Assembly: GCF_003097235.1 (NCBI RefSeq)
Contig: NZ_QEQQ01000001.1
Location: forward strand, 1-64,000
Source of the DNA: Pseudomonas sp. CC120222-01a
GTDB lineage: Bacteria; Pseudomonadota; Gammaproteobacteria; Pseudomonadales; Pseudomonadaceae
Length of the DNA: 64,000 bases
Direction of reading: 5' to 3'
A model generated the notes under the pieces. It saw only the letters and a program-made list of their open reading frames with translations. It did no database searches and was not told where the DNA came from. The translations under genes were made by a program, and so were the position numbers. This document shows, one piece after another, positions 26,208 to 34,061 of the stretch; position 1 is the stretch's first letter, and every line of letters starts with the position of its first letter.

Positions 26208-26452
26208 GGCGCCTGTGAAATCGAGCGCCGCCCGCGCGGCGCATCGCGAGCTGCGCTCGCTCCTACGTTTGTTTCGGGCCAATTATTCCTGGGGGATTTG
26301 CGCGCGAACGCCTTGGCGCATGGCGCGATATCGCGTCGTACCAACAAGGCGGTCGTGAGCGCCTGTCACAGGCATTACTGGCCAGAAACAAACGTAGGAG
26401 CGAGCGCAGCTCGCGATGCGCCGCGCGGGCGGCGCTCGATCTCACTGGCGCC
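26208..26452. repeat. Large inverted-repeat element, copy 1
   Basis: A 73-bp left arm (26208-26280) and a 73-bp right arm (26380-26452) are reverse complements with about three mismatches, separated by 99 bp. Each arm carries an outer module with GATCGAGCGCCGCCCGC or its reverse, a middle module containing GAGCTGCGCTCGCTCC, and an inner GTTTCGGGCC. The centre holds CGCCTTGG and CAAGGCGG as a further inverted pair. Conserved flanking sequence extends a further 20-40 bp. No protein is encoded. Confidence 0.8.
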
Positions 26453-26499
26453 GAGAATGCTGTGGCAAGCACCTGTCAGCCCTGACACTCTTTTAAATC

Positions 26500-26707
26500 A
26501 TGCACCTGGCACAAGAAAGCCAGGACATGCTGGACAAGACCGGTTGCATGCAGCAGATGGGCGATGCCATGGGGCATATCGCTGTCCACGTCGAGCACGC
26601 CGCCGAACATACCGGCCAGGCCAGCTCGCAGGTCAGTCGTGGCCAGCAAAGCGTGAAACGCGCCCAGCAGGAAATCGTCCAGCTGGCTTCACGCCTGCAA
26701 TGTTCCC
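26500..26707 (+). pseudogene. Coiled-coil fragment, possible chemoreceptor remnant
   Basis: An open frame of about 69 residues (MHLAQESQDMLDKTG to QLASRLQ) is rich in Q, A, H and E in a heptad-like pattern, as in the helical signalling part of methyl-accepting chemotaxis proteins. After about 26707 the frame loses this character. There is no RBS and no receptor or membrane domain, and a stop codon lies just upstream of the first ATG. It could be the remains of a longer gene or a chance ORF; I have no firm family. Confidence 0.3.
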
Positions 26708-26784
26708 CCCCAGGCCTAATCCATTTCACCCCTGACTGGGCCTGCGGGAGAAAACTTTAATAAATCAGCCACTTTACTGCTTAG

Positions 26785-27807
26785 TTAAAACCACTGCTCT
26801 TGGCCTTGAAAGAACGCCTGCGCATTCGCCTCTAGGCTCTCCAGGTGATACCCCCCCTCCTGCACAATCAGGCAAGGCAAGCGCAACGCCCGAATCTGCT
26901 CGCCCAGCGCTGCAAAACCTTCCTTCGTCACCGCCACCTTGCTCTGCGGATCCAACTCGTAGATGTCGAACCCGAGCGAAAGCACCAGCACCTCGGCGCC
27001 AAAGTCCTGCACCGCAGCCAGCGCTATCTCCAGCTGCGCCATGAAGTCAGCCTCGCTGGCGCCATGGGCCATCGGCAGGTTCAGGTTGTACCCCTCCCCC
27101 GCACCAGTGCCGCGCTCGTCCTCGAACCCAGCCACACCCGGGTAGAAGTTGGTCGGATCACCATGGGTCGACACGTACAGCACGTCATTACGCTCGTAGA
27201 AGATCTCCTGAATACCCTGCCCGTGGTGCATGTCGGTGTCGAGAATCGCCACGCGGCTGTAGCGGCTACGCAGGGCCTGGGCGGCCACGGCCGCATTGTT
27301 GATGTAGCAGAAGCCACCGGCCGCATCGAACCGCGCATGGTGCCCCGGTGGCCGGCACAGCGCATAAGCGGCGGGCTCGCCATCGAGAATGGCCTTGGCT
27401 CCAGCCACCGCGCTCTGCGCCGACCAGTACGCCGAACGCCAGGTGTGCTCGCCCACCGGGCAACTGCCGTCGGCCAGGTATCGCCCGGCCTGGGCGAGAA
27501 TGCCGCGCAAGGCGTTGGGCTCGCGCACGAAGATGTTCGACATCACCTCGTCGCCCCAGTCTTCCGGCACTTCCTTCCAGCGTGCATGGGCCTCTTCGAG
27601 GAACGCCAGGTAGGCCTCGCCATGCACCGCCTTGAGTGGCGCAAGGCCGGCGTCGTCAGGCTGGCGGATGTCGAAGCCCAGTTCCTTGGCGGCTTGCAGC
27701 AGGCGCTGGGCGCGTTCGGGGACTTCCTGCGGGGTGCGCATGGCGCCGCGCGAGTAGTAGCTGCGCGGATGGTGCAGCAGCTGTTCGGGGTGGAAGTAGC
27801 AACGCAT
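26785..27807 (-). CDS. Histone-deacetylase-family amidohydrolase (acetylpolyamine amidohydrolase-like)
   Basis: The 340-residue cytoplasmic protein has the arginase/deacetylase fold. The active-site histidines are H156-H157 in RPPGHHAR. Candidate zinc ligands are D192 and H194 in DTDMHHGQG and D281 in LGFDIYELDP. The N-terminal HPEQLLHHPRSYYSRG and the order of motifs match bacterial acetylpolyamine amidohydrolases, which remove acetyl groups from acetylated polyamines or similar amides. Its ATG shares one base with the TGA of the upstream hydrolase gene (TGATG), so it is translationally coupled. Confidence 0.87.
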   Translation of the reverse strand: MRCYFHPEQLLHHPRSYYSRGAMRTPQEVPERAQRLLQAAKELGFDIRQPDDAGLAPLKAVHGEAYLAFLEEAHARWKEVPEDWGDEVMSNIFVREPNALRGILAQAGRYLADGSCPVGEHTWRSAYWSAQSAVAGAKAILDGEPAAYALCRPPGHHARFDAAGGFCYINNAAVAAQALRSRYSRVAILDTDMHHGQGIQEIFYERNDVLYVSTHGDPTNFYPGVAGFEDERGTGAGEGYNLNLPMAHGASEADFMAQLEIALAAVQDFGAEVLVLSLGFDIYELDPQSKVAVTKEGFAALGEQIRALRLPCLIVQEGGYHLESLEANAQAFFQGQEQWF

Positions 27808-29048
27808 CAGGCTTCTCCTTGTTCGACTTGGCCGGCGCGGGCCAGCACGGCGTTGAGCAGTACGTCGACGCCCTGGCGGGCATCCTCAGGCAGCACGTCT
27901 TCGGCTTCGTTGTGGCTCAGGCCGCCGACGCAGGGGATGAACACCATCGCCGTCGGGCAGTAGCGGGCCAGCAGGATGGCGTCGTGGCCGGCGCCGCTGA
28001 CGATGGACTGCTGGGCATAACCGAGGCCGTCCACCGCCTGCTGCACGGCGGCCACGCAGTCGGCGTCGAACGGCGTGGCCGGGCTGACCCAGTGGCGCTC
28101 GATGCGCACCTGCAGGCCCCGCTGGTGGGCGATGGCTTGCAGCTTCAGGGTCAGGTCGTGCTCCATGGCTTCAATGGCTTCGTCGCGGTGATGGCGCAGG
28201 TCGACGGTGAAGCGCAGCACCCCGGGGATGGTGTTGCGCGAGGACTTGGCGATCGACAGTTCGCCCACGGTAGTCAGGCCTTCTGGCGCAAAATCTGCCG
28301 CCAGTTGCTCGACCGCCTGGATCATCCGTGCCGCGCCGTACAGGGCGTCCTTGCGCAGCGGCATCGGTGTGGTGCCGGCATGGGCGGCCATGCCTTCGAC
28401 GGTCACGTCCAGCCAGCGAATCGCCTGGCCACCGCTGACGACGCCGATGGCCTTGGCGTTGTCTTCAAGGATCGGGCCTTGCTCGATATGCGCCTCGAAG
28501 TAGGCATCGACCTTGCCACCCAACGGGCGTTGGCCGGCGTAACCCGTACGCTGCAGCTCGTCGGCGACGCTGATGCCATCGGCATCACGGATGGCCAGGG
28601 CCTGGTCCAGCGCCAGGGTGCCGGTGAACACCGCCGAGCCGAACATGGCCGGAGTGAAGCGGGCGCCCTCCTCGTTGGTCCACACCGCGATTTCCAGCGG
28701 CTTGCGGGTCTGGATATTCAGGTCGTTGAGGCGGCGCACCACCTCAAGGCCGGCCAGCACACCATAGACGCCATCGAAACGGCCGCCCTCAGGCTGGGTG
28801 TCGAGGTGGCTGCCCATCATCACCGGAGCGGCCGCCGGGTCGCTACCGGCGCGGCGAGCGAACAGGTTGCCGATGGCATCCACGCTCAGCGTCATGCCGG
28901 CCTCGCGGCACCAGTGGCTGAACAGTTCACGGCCGGCCTTGTCTTCGTCGCTCAGGGCCAGGCGGCAGCTGCCGCCGCGGGCGGTGGCGCCGACTTCGGC
29001 CATGGCCATCAGGCTCGCCCACAGGCGTTCGCCATTGCTTTTCAACAT
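27807..29048 (-). CDS. Zn-dependent hydrolase, N-carbamoyl-amino acid hydrolase/allantoate amidohydrolase family
   Basis: The 413-residue protein is an M20-type hydantoinase/carbamoylase. Metal ligands are visible in GSHLDTQPEGGRFDGVYG, WTNEEGARF, EAHIEQG and the C-terminal GLSHNEAED. ATG 29048 is favoured over TTG 29063 because GGAG lies in the right place before it. These enzymes split carbamoyl or ureido groups from amino acids. It is coupled to the deacetylase-like gene downstream and lies just downstream of an MHS transporter, suggesting a pathway for an N-substituted amino compound. Confidence 0.88.
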   Translation of the reverse strand: MLKSNGERLWASLMAMAEVGATARGGSCRLALSDEDKAGRELFSHWCREAGMTLSVDAIGNLFARRAGSDPAAAPVMMGSHLDTQPEGGRFDGVYGVLAGLEVVRRLNDLNIQTRKPLEIAVWTNEEGARFTPAMFGSAVFTGTLALDQALAIRDADGISVADELQRTGYAGQRPLGGKVDAYFEAHIEQGPILEDNAKAIGVVSGGQAIRWLDVTVEGMAAHAGTTPMPLRKDALYGAARMIQAVEQLAADFAPEGLTTVGELSIAKSSRNTIPGVLRFTVDLRHHRDEAIEAMEHDLTLKLQAIAHQRGLQVRIERHWVSPATPFDADCVAAVQQAVDGLGYAQQSIVSGAGHDAILLARYCPTAMVFIPCVGGLSHNEAEDVLPEDARQGVDVLLNAVLARAGQVEQGEA

Positions 29049-29077
29049 ATGCGGGTACTCCAAATCAGGTGAATCGA

Positions 29078-30382
29078 TCAGGCCAGTTCCAGGCGCTGGC
29101 TACGGGCGTACTGGCGCGCCAGGGCAAGCACGCAGACCAGGGAAATGGTGGCGATCAGGGTGTAGAACACTGCCATCGGCCACCATTGACCGGTGAAGGT
29201 GTGTGCCAGCCAGGTGCCGATCAGCGGCGTGAGGCCGCCAGCGATGGCACCGCACACCTGGTAGGCCAGGGAAATCGCGGTGTAGCGCACGCGGGTTTCG
29301 AACATGCCGCTGACGTAGCCGGCGATCACCGCGTAGAACGAGGCCATGCAGGCCGCCGCCAAGGCAATGCCGAGCACGATCAGCGGGCCTTCGCCGGAGC
29401 TGACCAGCACGAACATCGGGTACGGCGAGGCCATTGCCAGCAGTGCAACCAGGGCCAGGAAGCGGGTGGCGCCGAGCTTTTCCGAGAGCCACGCGGCCAG
29501 CGGCTGCACGCAGAACTGGATGATAGCCACGAAGAACAGGCATTCGAGGATCAGCGAACGCTCAAGGTGCAGTTGCTGGGTGGTGTAGCTGATCATGAAG
29601 GTGTTGGTGAAATAGACCCCGGCGATGCCCAGGGTGTTGGCGCCGATGCACAGCAGCAGCGGGCGCCAGGCGGTACGCAGCACTTCCAGTACCGGTGCCT
29701 GCTCCTTGCGCTGGGCCCTGGCCGCCTGCTCGCGGCTGGCAATGAACTCGGGCGACTCATTGACCCCCAGGCGAATCGCCAGGCCCACCAGCAACAACAG
29801 CGCGCTGGCCAGGAACGGCACGCGCCAGCCCCAGCTCATCAGGTCTTCCTCCGGCAGGCGGGTCACCGCGCCAAAGGCCAGCAGCGACAGGATCAGGCCC
29901 GCCGGGCTGCCCAACTGGGCAAACGAGGCGAAGAAGTTGCGCCGCCCCTTGGGCGCATGTTCACCGGCCATGAGCACGGCACCGCCCCACTCGCCACCCA
30001 CGGCAATGCCCTGGATCACCCGCAGGATGATCAGCAGCACCGGTGCGGCGGCACCGAGCTGTGCGTAGGTCGGCAGCAGGCCGATGCACACGGTGACGAT
30101 GCCCATCATCAACAGGGTGATGACCAGCGACTTCTTGCGGCCGATGCGGTCACCCACGTGGCCAAAGACGATGCCGCCCAGTGGTCGGGCGAAAAAGCCC
30201 ACGGCAAAGGTGCCGAACGCGGCCATGGTGCTGAACAGGCTGTCGTCAGAGGGGAAGAACAAGGTACCGAACACCAGGGCGGCGGCGGTGGCGTAGATGT
30301 AGAAGTCGTACCATTCGATCATGGTGCCGATGAACGCGGCGGCGGCGGCACGGCGCGGCTGGGGCGAAGCGATGGGCTTCAT
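29078..30382 (-). CDS. MFS transporter, metabolite:H+ symporter family
   Basis: The 434-residue, 12-helix protein starts MKPIASPQPRRAAAAAFIGTM. ATG 30382 has AAGGAG; the longer frame upstream is only REP DNA. MHS features are IEWYDFYIYATAAAL in TM1, GHVGDRIGRKK after TM2 and GGEWGGAVLMAGEH in TM4. It is the first gene of the operon with the carbamoylase-like and deacetylase-like enzymes (29-bp gap to the next start) and is divergent from a LysR regulator. The substrate is probably the compound that those enzymes hydrolyse. Confidence 0.87.
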   Translation of the reverse strand: MKPIASPQPRRAAAAAFIGTMIEWYDFYIYATAAALVFGTLFFPSDDSLFSTMAAFGTFAVGFFARPLGGIVFGHVGDRIGRKKSLVITLLMMGIVTVCIGLLPTYAQLGAAAPVLLIILRVIQGIAVGGEWGGAVLMAGEHAPKGRRNFFASFAQLGSPAGLILSLLAFGAVTRLPEEDLMSWGWRVPFLASALLLLVGLAIRLGVNESPEFIASREQAARAQRKEQAPVLEVLRTAWRPLLLCIGANTLGIAGVYFTNTFMISYTTQQLHLERSLILECLFFVAIIQFCVQPLAAWLSEKLGATRFLALVALLAMASPYPMFVLVSSGEGPLIVLGIALAAACMASFYAVIAGYVSGMFETRVRYTAISLAYQVCGAIAGGLTPLIGTWLAHTFTGQWWPMAVFYTLIATISLVCVLALARQYARSQRLELA

Positions 30383-30463
30383 GGGGGCTCCTTTGCTTGT
30401 TTTTCTGGCAGGAGTTAAGGGTCTCGGCGGCGCTCTGGTGGCGCATGGCCATTTGATCGGTGT

Positions 30464-30558
30464 TGGCTTCTTCGCGGGCTCGCCCGCTCCCACAGGGATT
30501 GCACAAGGCCCGCAAACGCTGCAGTACCTGTGGGAGCGGGCAAGCCCGCGAAGAAGCC
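30464..30558. repeat. REP doublet in a divergent promoter region
   Basis: Two inverted REPs (TTCGCGGGCTCGCCCGC and its partner GCGGGCAAGCCCGCGAA) surround a roughly 45-bp spacer with CACAAGGCCCGC. It lies between the divergent MHS transporter and lysR starts, an unusual location because most doublets here lie after genes. Confidence 0.8.
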
Positions 30559-30669
30559 AGCACCGATACAACAAGCCTCAATGACTGCGATTTATCGTCC
30601 CGGGGCTATGATTAGTCAATTTTCTATTTATTATTCGCACTATTAGCCTTGCTTATCATCGAGCCTGCC

Positions 30670-31590
30670 ATGTCCGACCGCCTGCTCAACGACCGCCTCG
30701 ACTGGAACCTGCTGCGCACCTTCCGCGTGATCGGCCAGGAGTTGTCCATCAGCCGCGCCGCCGCGCGCCTGCACCTGACCCAACCGGCCGTGAGCCAGGC
30801 GCTCAAGCGGCTGGAGGAACAGCTTGGCCGCCAGCTGATCGCCCGCCGCGGGCCTCGCTTCGTGCTCACCGACATGGGCGAACAACTGTTTCAGTTGGCC
30901 GGCGAGGTGTATGGGCAGATGTCGCAGATCGGCGGGTTGCTGGAACAGCCGGCGGACGAACTGGTGGGCAAGGTGCGCTTGCTGATGATCAGCCGCATCG
31001 TCAGCGAGCGGTTCGATGATCTGCTGGCGGACTTCCATCGCCAGCACCCACGGGTAGACCTCGAAATCGATGTGATGCGCAGCTCGGACATCGTCGCCGC
31101 CCTGCAGGAAAAGACCGCCACGGCGGGCCTGAGCCTCAACCGCCGGCCGCAACCACGGCTGGAGCAGCGCCTGTTCCTGCGCCAGCGCTATGCGTTTTTC
31201 TGCGGCAAGCACCACGCCCTGTTCGGCCAGGCCGAGGGCGACCTGCAGCGCGAGAACTTCGTCAGCTTCACCAGCGACCAGATTGGCGGCATGTTGTCGC
31301 CGCTGACCATTTTCCGCGACCAGCAAGGGTTTTCCGGGCGAATCGTGGCGTCGTCGCCGAGCCTTGAAGAGGTGCGCCGGCTGGTGATCGCCGGGTTCGG
31401 CATCGGCTGCCTGCCCGAGCATGTGGTGGCGCCGGATGTGGCGGCGGGGTTGCTGTGGAAGCTGCCGCCTGCAGAAGGGATTGCCGATGTGGATATTCAC
31501 TTGCTATGGAACAAGGAACAGCGGTTGAGCCGGGCTGAAGAGGTGTTTATCAAGGCCTTGCAGGGCGGCCTTTCCGGCGCGGTCACCTAA
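30670..31590 (+). CDS. LysR-family transcriptional regulator
   Basis: The 306-residue protein starts MSDRLLNDRLDWNLLR. A TTG at 30649 is possible but less natural. The HTH is at about 15-70 (ELSISRAAARLHLTQPAVSQALKRLE), followed by a LysR effector domain. It is divergent from the MHS transporter/hydrolase operon, its probable target, with an AT-rich 110 bp just upstream. It ends overlapping the convergent RelE gene by 4 bp. Confidence 0.87.
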   Translation: MSDRLLNDRLDWNLLRTFRVIGQELSISRAAARLHLTQPAVSQALKRLEEQLGRQLIARRGPRFVLTDMGEQLFQLAGEVYGQMSQIGGLLEQPADELVGKVRLLMISRIVSERFDDLLADFHRQHPRVDLEIDVMRSSDIVAALQEKTATAGLSLNRRPQPRLEQRLFLRQRYAFFCGKHHALFGQAEGDLQRENFVSFTSDQIGGMLSPLTIFRDQQGFSGRIVASSPSLEEVRRLVIAGFGIGCLPEHVVAPDVAAGLLWKLPPAEGIADVDIHLLWNKEQRLSRAEEVFIKALQGGLSGAVT

Positions 31591-31868
31591 CGCTTTTGAG
31601 CGGCTCGGTAGACCTCGCTACGCTCACGTTTGCCAACCGATACCACGACTACAACGATCCGCTCATCCTCGACTCTATACACCAGTCGATAACCTGAAGC
31701 TTTGAGCTTGATCTTGTAGTGGTTCGGCAGGTCACGCAGCGCATCGGCCTGGACCTTGGGTGACTGCAAGCGTTCGCCGAGCTTTTTCTTGATCTGCTCG
31801 CGCACGGTGTGCCCAAGCTTGCCCCACTCCTTCATTGCAGAAGGCAGAAATTCGAGCTTATAGGTCAT
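31587..31868 (-). CDS. RelE/ParE-family toxin
   Basis: The 93-residue basic protein has the RelE fold: YKLEFLPSAMKEWGKLG, then LRDLPNHYKIKLKASGYRLVYRV and the final VVVVSVGKRERSEVYRAA. The central arginine of YRLVYR and the basic tail match RelE mRNA interferases, which cut mRNA in the ribosome. Its start overlaps the antitoxin stop by 11 bp. Local GC is clearly lower than in the neighbours, pointing to horizontal gain. Confidence 0.87.
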   Translation of the reverse strand: MTYKLEFLPSAMKEWGKLGHTVREQIKKKLGERLQSPKVQADALRDLPNHYKIKLKASGYRLVYRVEDERIVVVVVSVGKRERSEVYRAAQKR

Positions 31869-32103
31869 CCAGAGTTACCGGTACGCCCTTTTCATCCAGC
31901 CTCGACTTGGCCAGCTCGGTCAATTCAAGATCCTCCAGACGCTCCATCATGGCTTCGTAGAGTTCGGCAGGCACCATGTAGCCCATAACACGATTGTGAT
32001 TGAGCACAGCGACAGGCATGCCCGCAGCGCCTGTCATCACTGCGGATGGGTTCTTTTTCAGCTCCGACACGCTTACGGCCACGTCAGCGAAAATGTTCTG
32101 CAT
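31858..32103 (-). CDS. Phd/YefM-family antitoxin
   Basis: The 81-residue protein begins MQNIFADVAVSVSELKKNPS. ATG 32103 is preceded by GAGG at the right distance; the longer frame to 32154 is not needed. The N-terminal half is the Phd/YefM DNA-binding domain (NPSAVMTGAAGMPVAVLNHN, VMGYMVPAELYEAMMERLED), and the acidic C-terminus neutralises the toxin. Autorepression is expected; an imperfect inverted repeat GTCTAT/TATAGGAC lies about 30 bp upstream, near 32137-32150. Confidence 0.88.
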   Translation of the reverse strand: MQNIFADVAVSVSELKKNPSAVMTGAAGMPVAVLNHNRVMGYMVPAELYEAMMERLEDLELTELAKSRLDEKGVPVTLDDL

Positions 32104-32324
32104 GAATTTAAACCTCAATAAAGAACGATATTTTGGTCTATCTATAGGACTCAAACAAGTCGCAACTGCTCAGAGAGCTGTCGTCGGCGGCCTTGCTATG
32201 CGCTCCGACAGTCTGTGAAATACACACTAAACTTGGATCCCATCCGCTGAACAGAGTATGCTCTTGAGATAGCTATGTGCCATCACCCAGGTCCCCATAT
32301 CTGGTCTTCAAGGACGAAACTGCC
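32104..32324. promoter_or_regulatory. Divergent, AT-rich control region of the TA pair and the WYL-type gene
   Basis: This 221-bp gap is AT-rich near the antitoxin (32104-32160). It contains the imperfect palindrome near 32137-32150 (possible antitoxin operator). AGGACG lies 9 nt before the GTG at 32325 of the next gene. No other gene is seen. Confidence 0.4.
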
Positions 32325-32867
32325 GTGCCCAGCCACCCGACCCGCCATACCATCGCCCGCCAATGGCAGTTATTGAAACTGCTGCCAGACCGCCATCCCG
32401 GGATGAGCTCTACGCAATTGCAGGCCGCACTGGCGAGGGCCGGCCACAAGACCAGCAAGCGCACGGTCGAGCGCGACCTCAACGAACTGGCAACCCTGTT
32501 CCCGCTGCACTGCAACAGCAAGGGCATGCCCTATGGCTGGTACTGGCAGCCAGGCCTGAGCCTGGATGAGGCCGAGCAACTGCAACCCGATCAACTCACC
32601 CCTTCGCAGCAGATCGAGCTGCAGGCCTGGGTCGACGATGGCCTCGCCCGTCGCCTGGAAGACCAGCCGCTGTCCGAGGACATGCGCCTGGCTCCGCATG
32701 ACAAAGGCGGCGCGATGCTTGCGGCCACAGTCGAAGACAGCCGTGCGCTGATGGGCTGGCTGCTGTCCCAGGCCGGCTCGATCCGGGTCAAGGCGCCAGA
32801 AACCTTACGCATGTCGATGGTAGAACAGTTGCGTCAGAGCCTGGCACTGAACGACGACGGTTACTGA
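32325..32867 (+). CDS. WYL-type regulator apparently lacking its WYL domain
   Basis: The 180-residue protein has the HTH of DeoR/WYL regulators at about 1-75 (VPSHPTRHTIARQWQLLKLL, TSKRTVERDLNELATLF). This is followed, after a short linker, by what looks like the C-terminal WCX part (MLAATVEDSRALMGWLLSQ, GSIRVKAPETLR). Full members are about 300-330 residues, with the ligand-binding WYL domain between these parts. No frameshift is obvious, so an in-frame loss or a short subfamily is likely. GTG 32325 is favoured by AGGACG. Targets are unknown; the TA pair is the nearest divergent unit. Confidence 0.72.
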   Translation: MPSHPTRHTIARQWQLLKLLPDRHPGMSSTQLQAALARAGHKTSKRTVERDLNELATLFPLHCNSKGMPYGWYWQPGLSLDEAEQLQPDQLTPSQQIELQAWVDDGLARRLEDQPLSEDMRLAPHDKGGAMLAATVEDSRALMGWLLSQAGSIRVKAPETLRMSMVEQLRQSLALNDDGY

Positions 32868-32882
32868 TCGGCAAGTGGAGGG

Positions 32883-33893
32883 CTATCGCCCGGCCAGCCT
32901 GGCCCGATAGCTGCCCGGGCTCTGCCCTGTCCACTTCTTGAACGCCCGGTGAAACGCACTGGGCTCCTGAAAGCCGGCCTGCTCGGCAATCTCGGCGATG
33001 CTCAGCGTGCCTTCGCGCAAATGCTCGAAGGCCATCGCCCGGCGCACTTCATCCTTGATCTGCTGGTACGACCGCCCTTCGCGCTCCAGTTGGCGGCGGA
33101 AGGTGCTGGCACTGATCCCCTGCTGCTCAGCCATGGCTGCAAGCGTCGGCCATTGCCCATAGCGGCGTGCGCGCAAATGGCGATAGACCTCGGCCACCAG
33201 CCCGTTCTGATTGCGAAAACGGATCACCAGGCCCTGCGGCGCGCTACGCAGGAAGGTCTTCAGGCCGGCCAGGTCCTGCACCACCGGCAGGCGCAGCCAG
33301 GCACTGTCGAACTCGACCTCGGTGCGCCCGCTGCCCAGGCGCAGGTCTGGCCCCCACAGCAGCGGGTCATCGTCCTGGGCCGGGCGCGCCACAGCCAGCT
33401 CCGTGCGGTCGATGGCAATGCGCCGCCCGGCCAGCCAGCACAGCAGGCCGATCATCAGCACCAGGTAGGTTTCCTCGGCATACACCCGGGTCAGCGGGTC
33501 GGCGATCGCCGACTGCACGCTGATCACTGCGCGCCCGCCGCGTATCGTGAGGCTGCCGCGCAGGTCGCGCAGGAACAGGGCGAAACTGCTCATGCACTGG
33601 CGCAGAGCCTTCTCCAGGTTGGGTTCCTGGATCAAGCCACGGCAGATCAGGGCAAAGCTGCCCAGCGGCATGCCATGGCTGTCGAGGCGGAAGAACTCGT
33701 CGTCCAGCAACTCGATCAGCTCCAGCCACAAGCGCGCGAAGGCCTTGGCTGGCACCCGTGCCTGGGGTTGGCCGAGCACGGCCGGGTCGATGCCCACCCC
33801 ACGCAGCCGCGCCTCCAGCACTTCGGGCTGGTCACGCAGGGCATGCAGCATGGCATTGAGAAAGTACACCGCGACCGAATCGCTATCGCGCAT
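32883..33893 (-). CDS. AraC-family transcriptional regulator (OruR/ArgR-like)
   Basis: The 336-residue protein has an N-terminal arabinose-binding-like domain of the DUF-type seen in OruR-like regulators (about 1-190). Two HTH motifs lie at about 240-330 (LAAMAEQQGISASTFRRQL and LSIAEIAEQAGFQEPSAFHRAFKKWTG). It is divergent from the thiolase gene, with a perfect TGGCA/TGCCA inverted repeat in between, so it is the probable regulator of the thiolase/dehydrogenase genes. Confidence 0.87.
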   Translation of the reverse strand: MRDSDSVAVYFLNAMLHALRDQPEVLEARLRGVGIDPAVLGQPQARVPAKAFARLWLELIELLDDEFFRLDSHGMPLGSFALICRGLIQEPNLEKALRQCMSSFALFLRDLRGSLTIRGGRAVISVQSAIADPLTRVYAEETYLVLMIGLLCWLAGRRIAIDRTELAVARPAQDDDPLLWGPDLRLGSGRTEVEFDSAWLRLPVVQDLAGLKTFLRSAPQGLVIRFRNQNGLVAEVYRHLRARRYGQWPTLAAMAEQQGISASTFRRQLEREGRSYQQIKDEVRRAMAFEHLREGTLSIAEIAEQAGFQEPSAFHRAFKKWTGQSPGSYRARLAGR

Positions 33894-34061
33894 GGCGGAA
33901 TTCGCTGTCTATGCTGAGTGGCAAAAAATGCCAGGTTGACTGAACAGATCCGGCATAGGCTGCAACAGAGCCTTTGCCTAGACTCGAACCCACCTCGGGA
34001 TCGCTGGCCATTCTCGCAGAGCCTGGCCCGCTCCCGCCATGCCTTCGCAATCGGAGCCTCT
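33894..34061. promoter_or_regulatory. Divergent promoter with a TGGCA-N5-TGCCA inverted repeat
   Basis: A perfect inverted repeat (TGGCA at 33919-33923, TGCCA at 33929-33933, separated by five A) lies just upstream of the AraC start. A TTGACT hexamer follows at about 33936. It is a candidate AraC operator or promoter element. GGAG 6 nt before 34062 is the thiolase RBS. Confidence 0.45.

Noticed and set aside
26493..26729. 78-residue minus-strand frame opposite the coiled-coil fragment
   Set aside because: No family features; the plus strand has the better heptad pattern, though both are weak.
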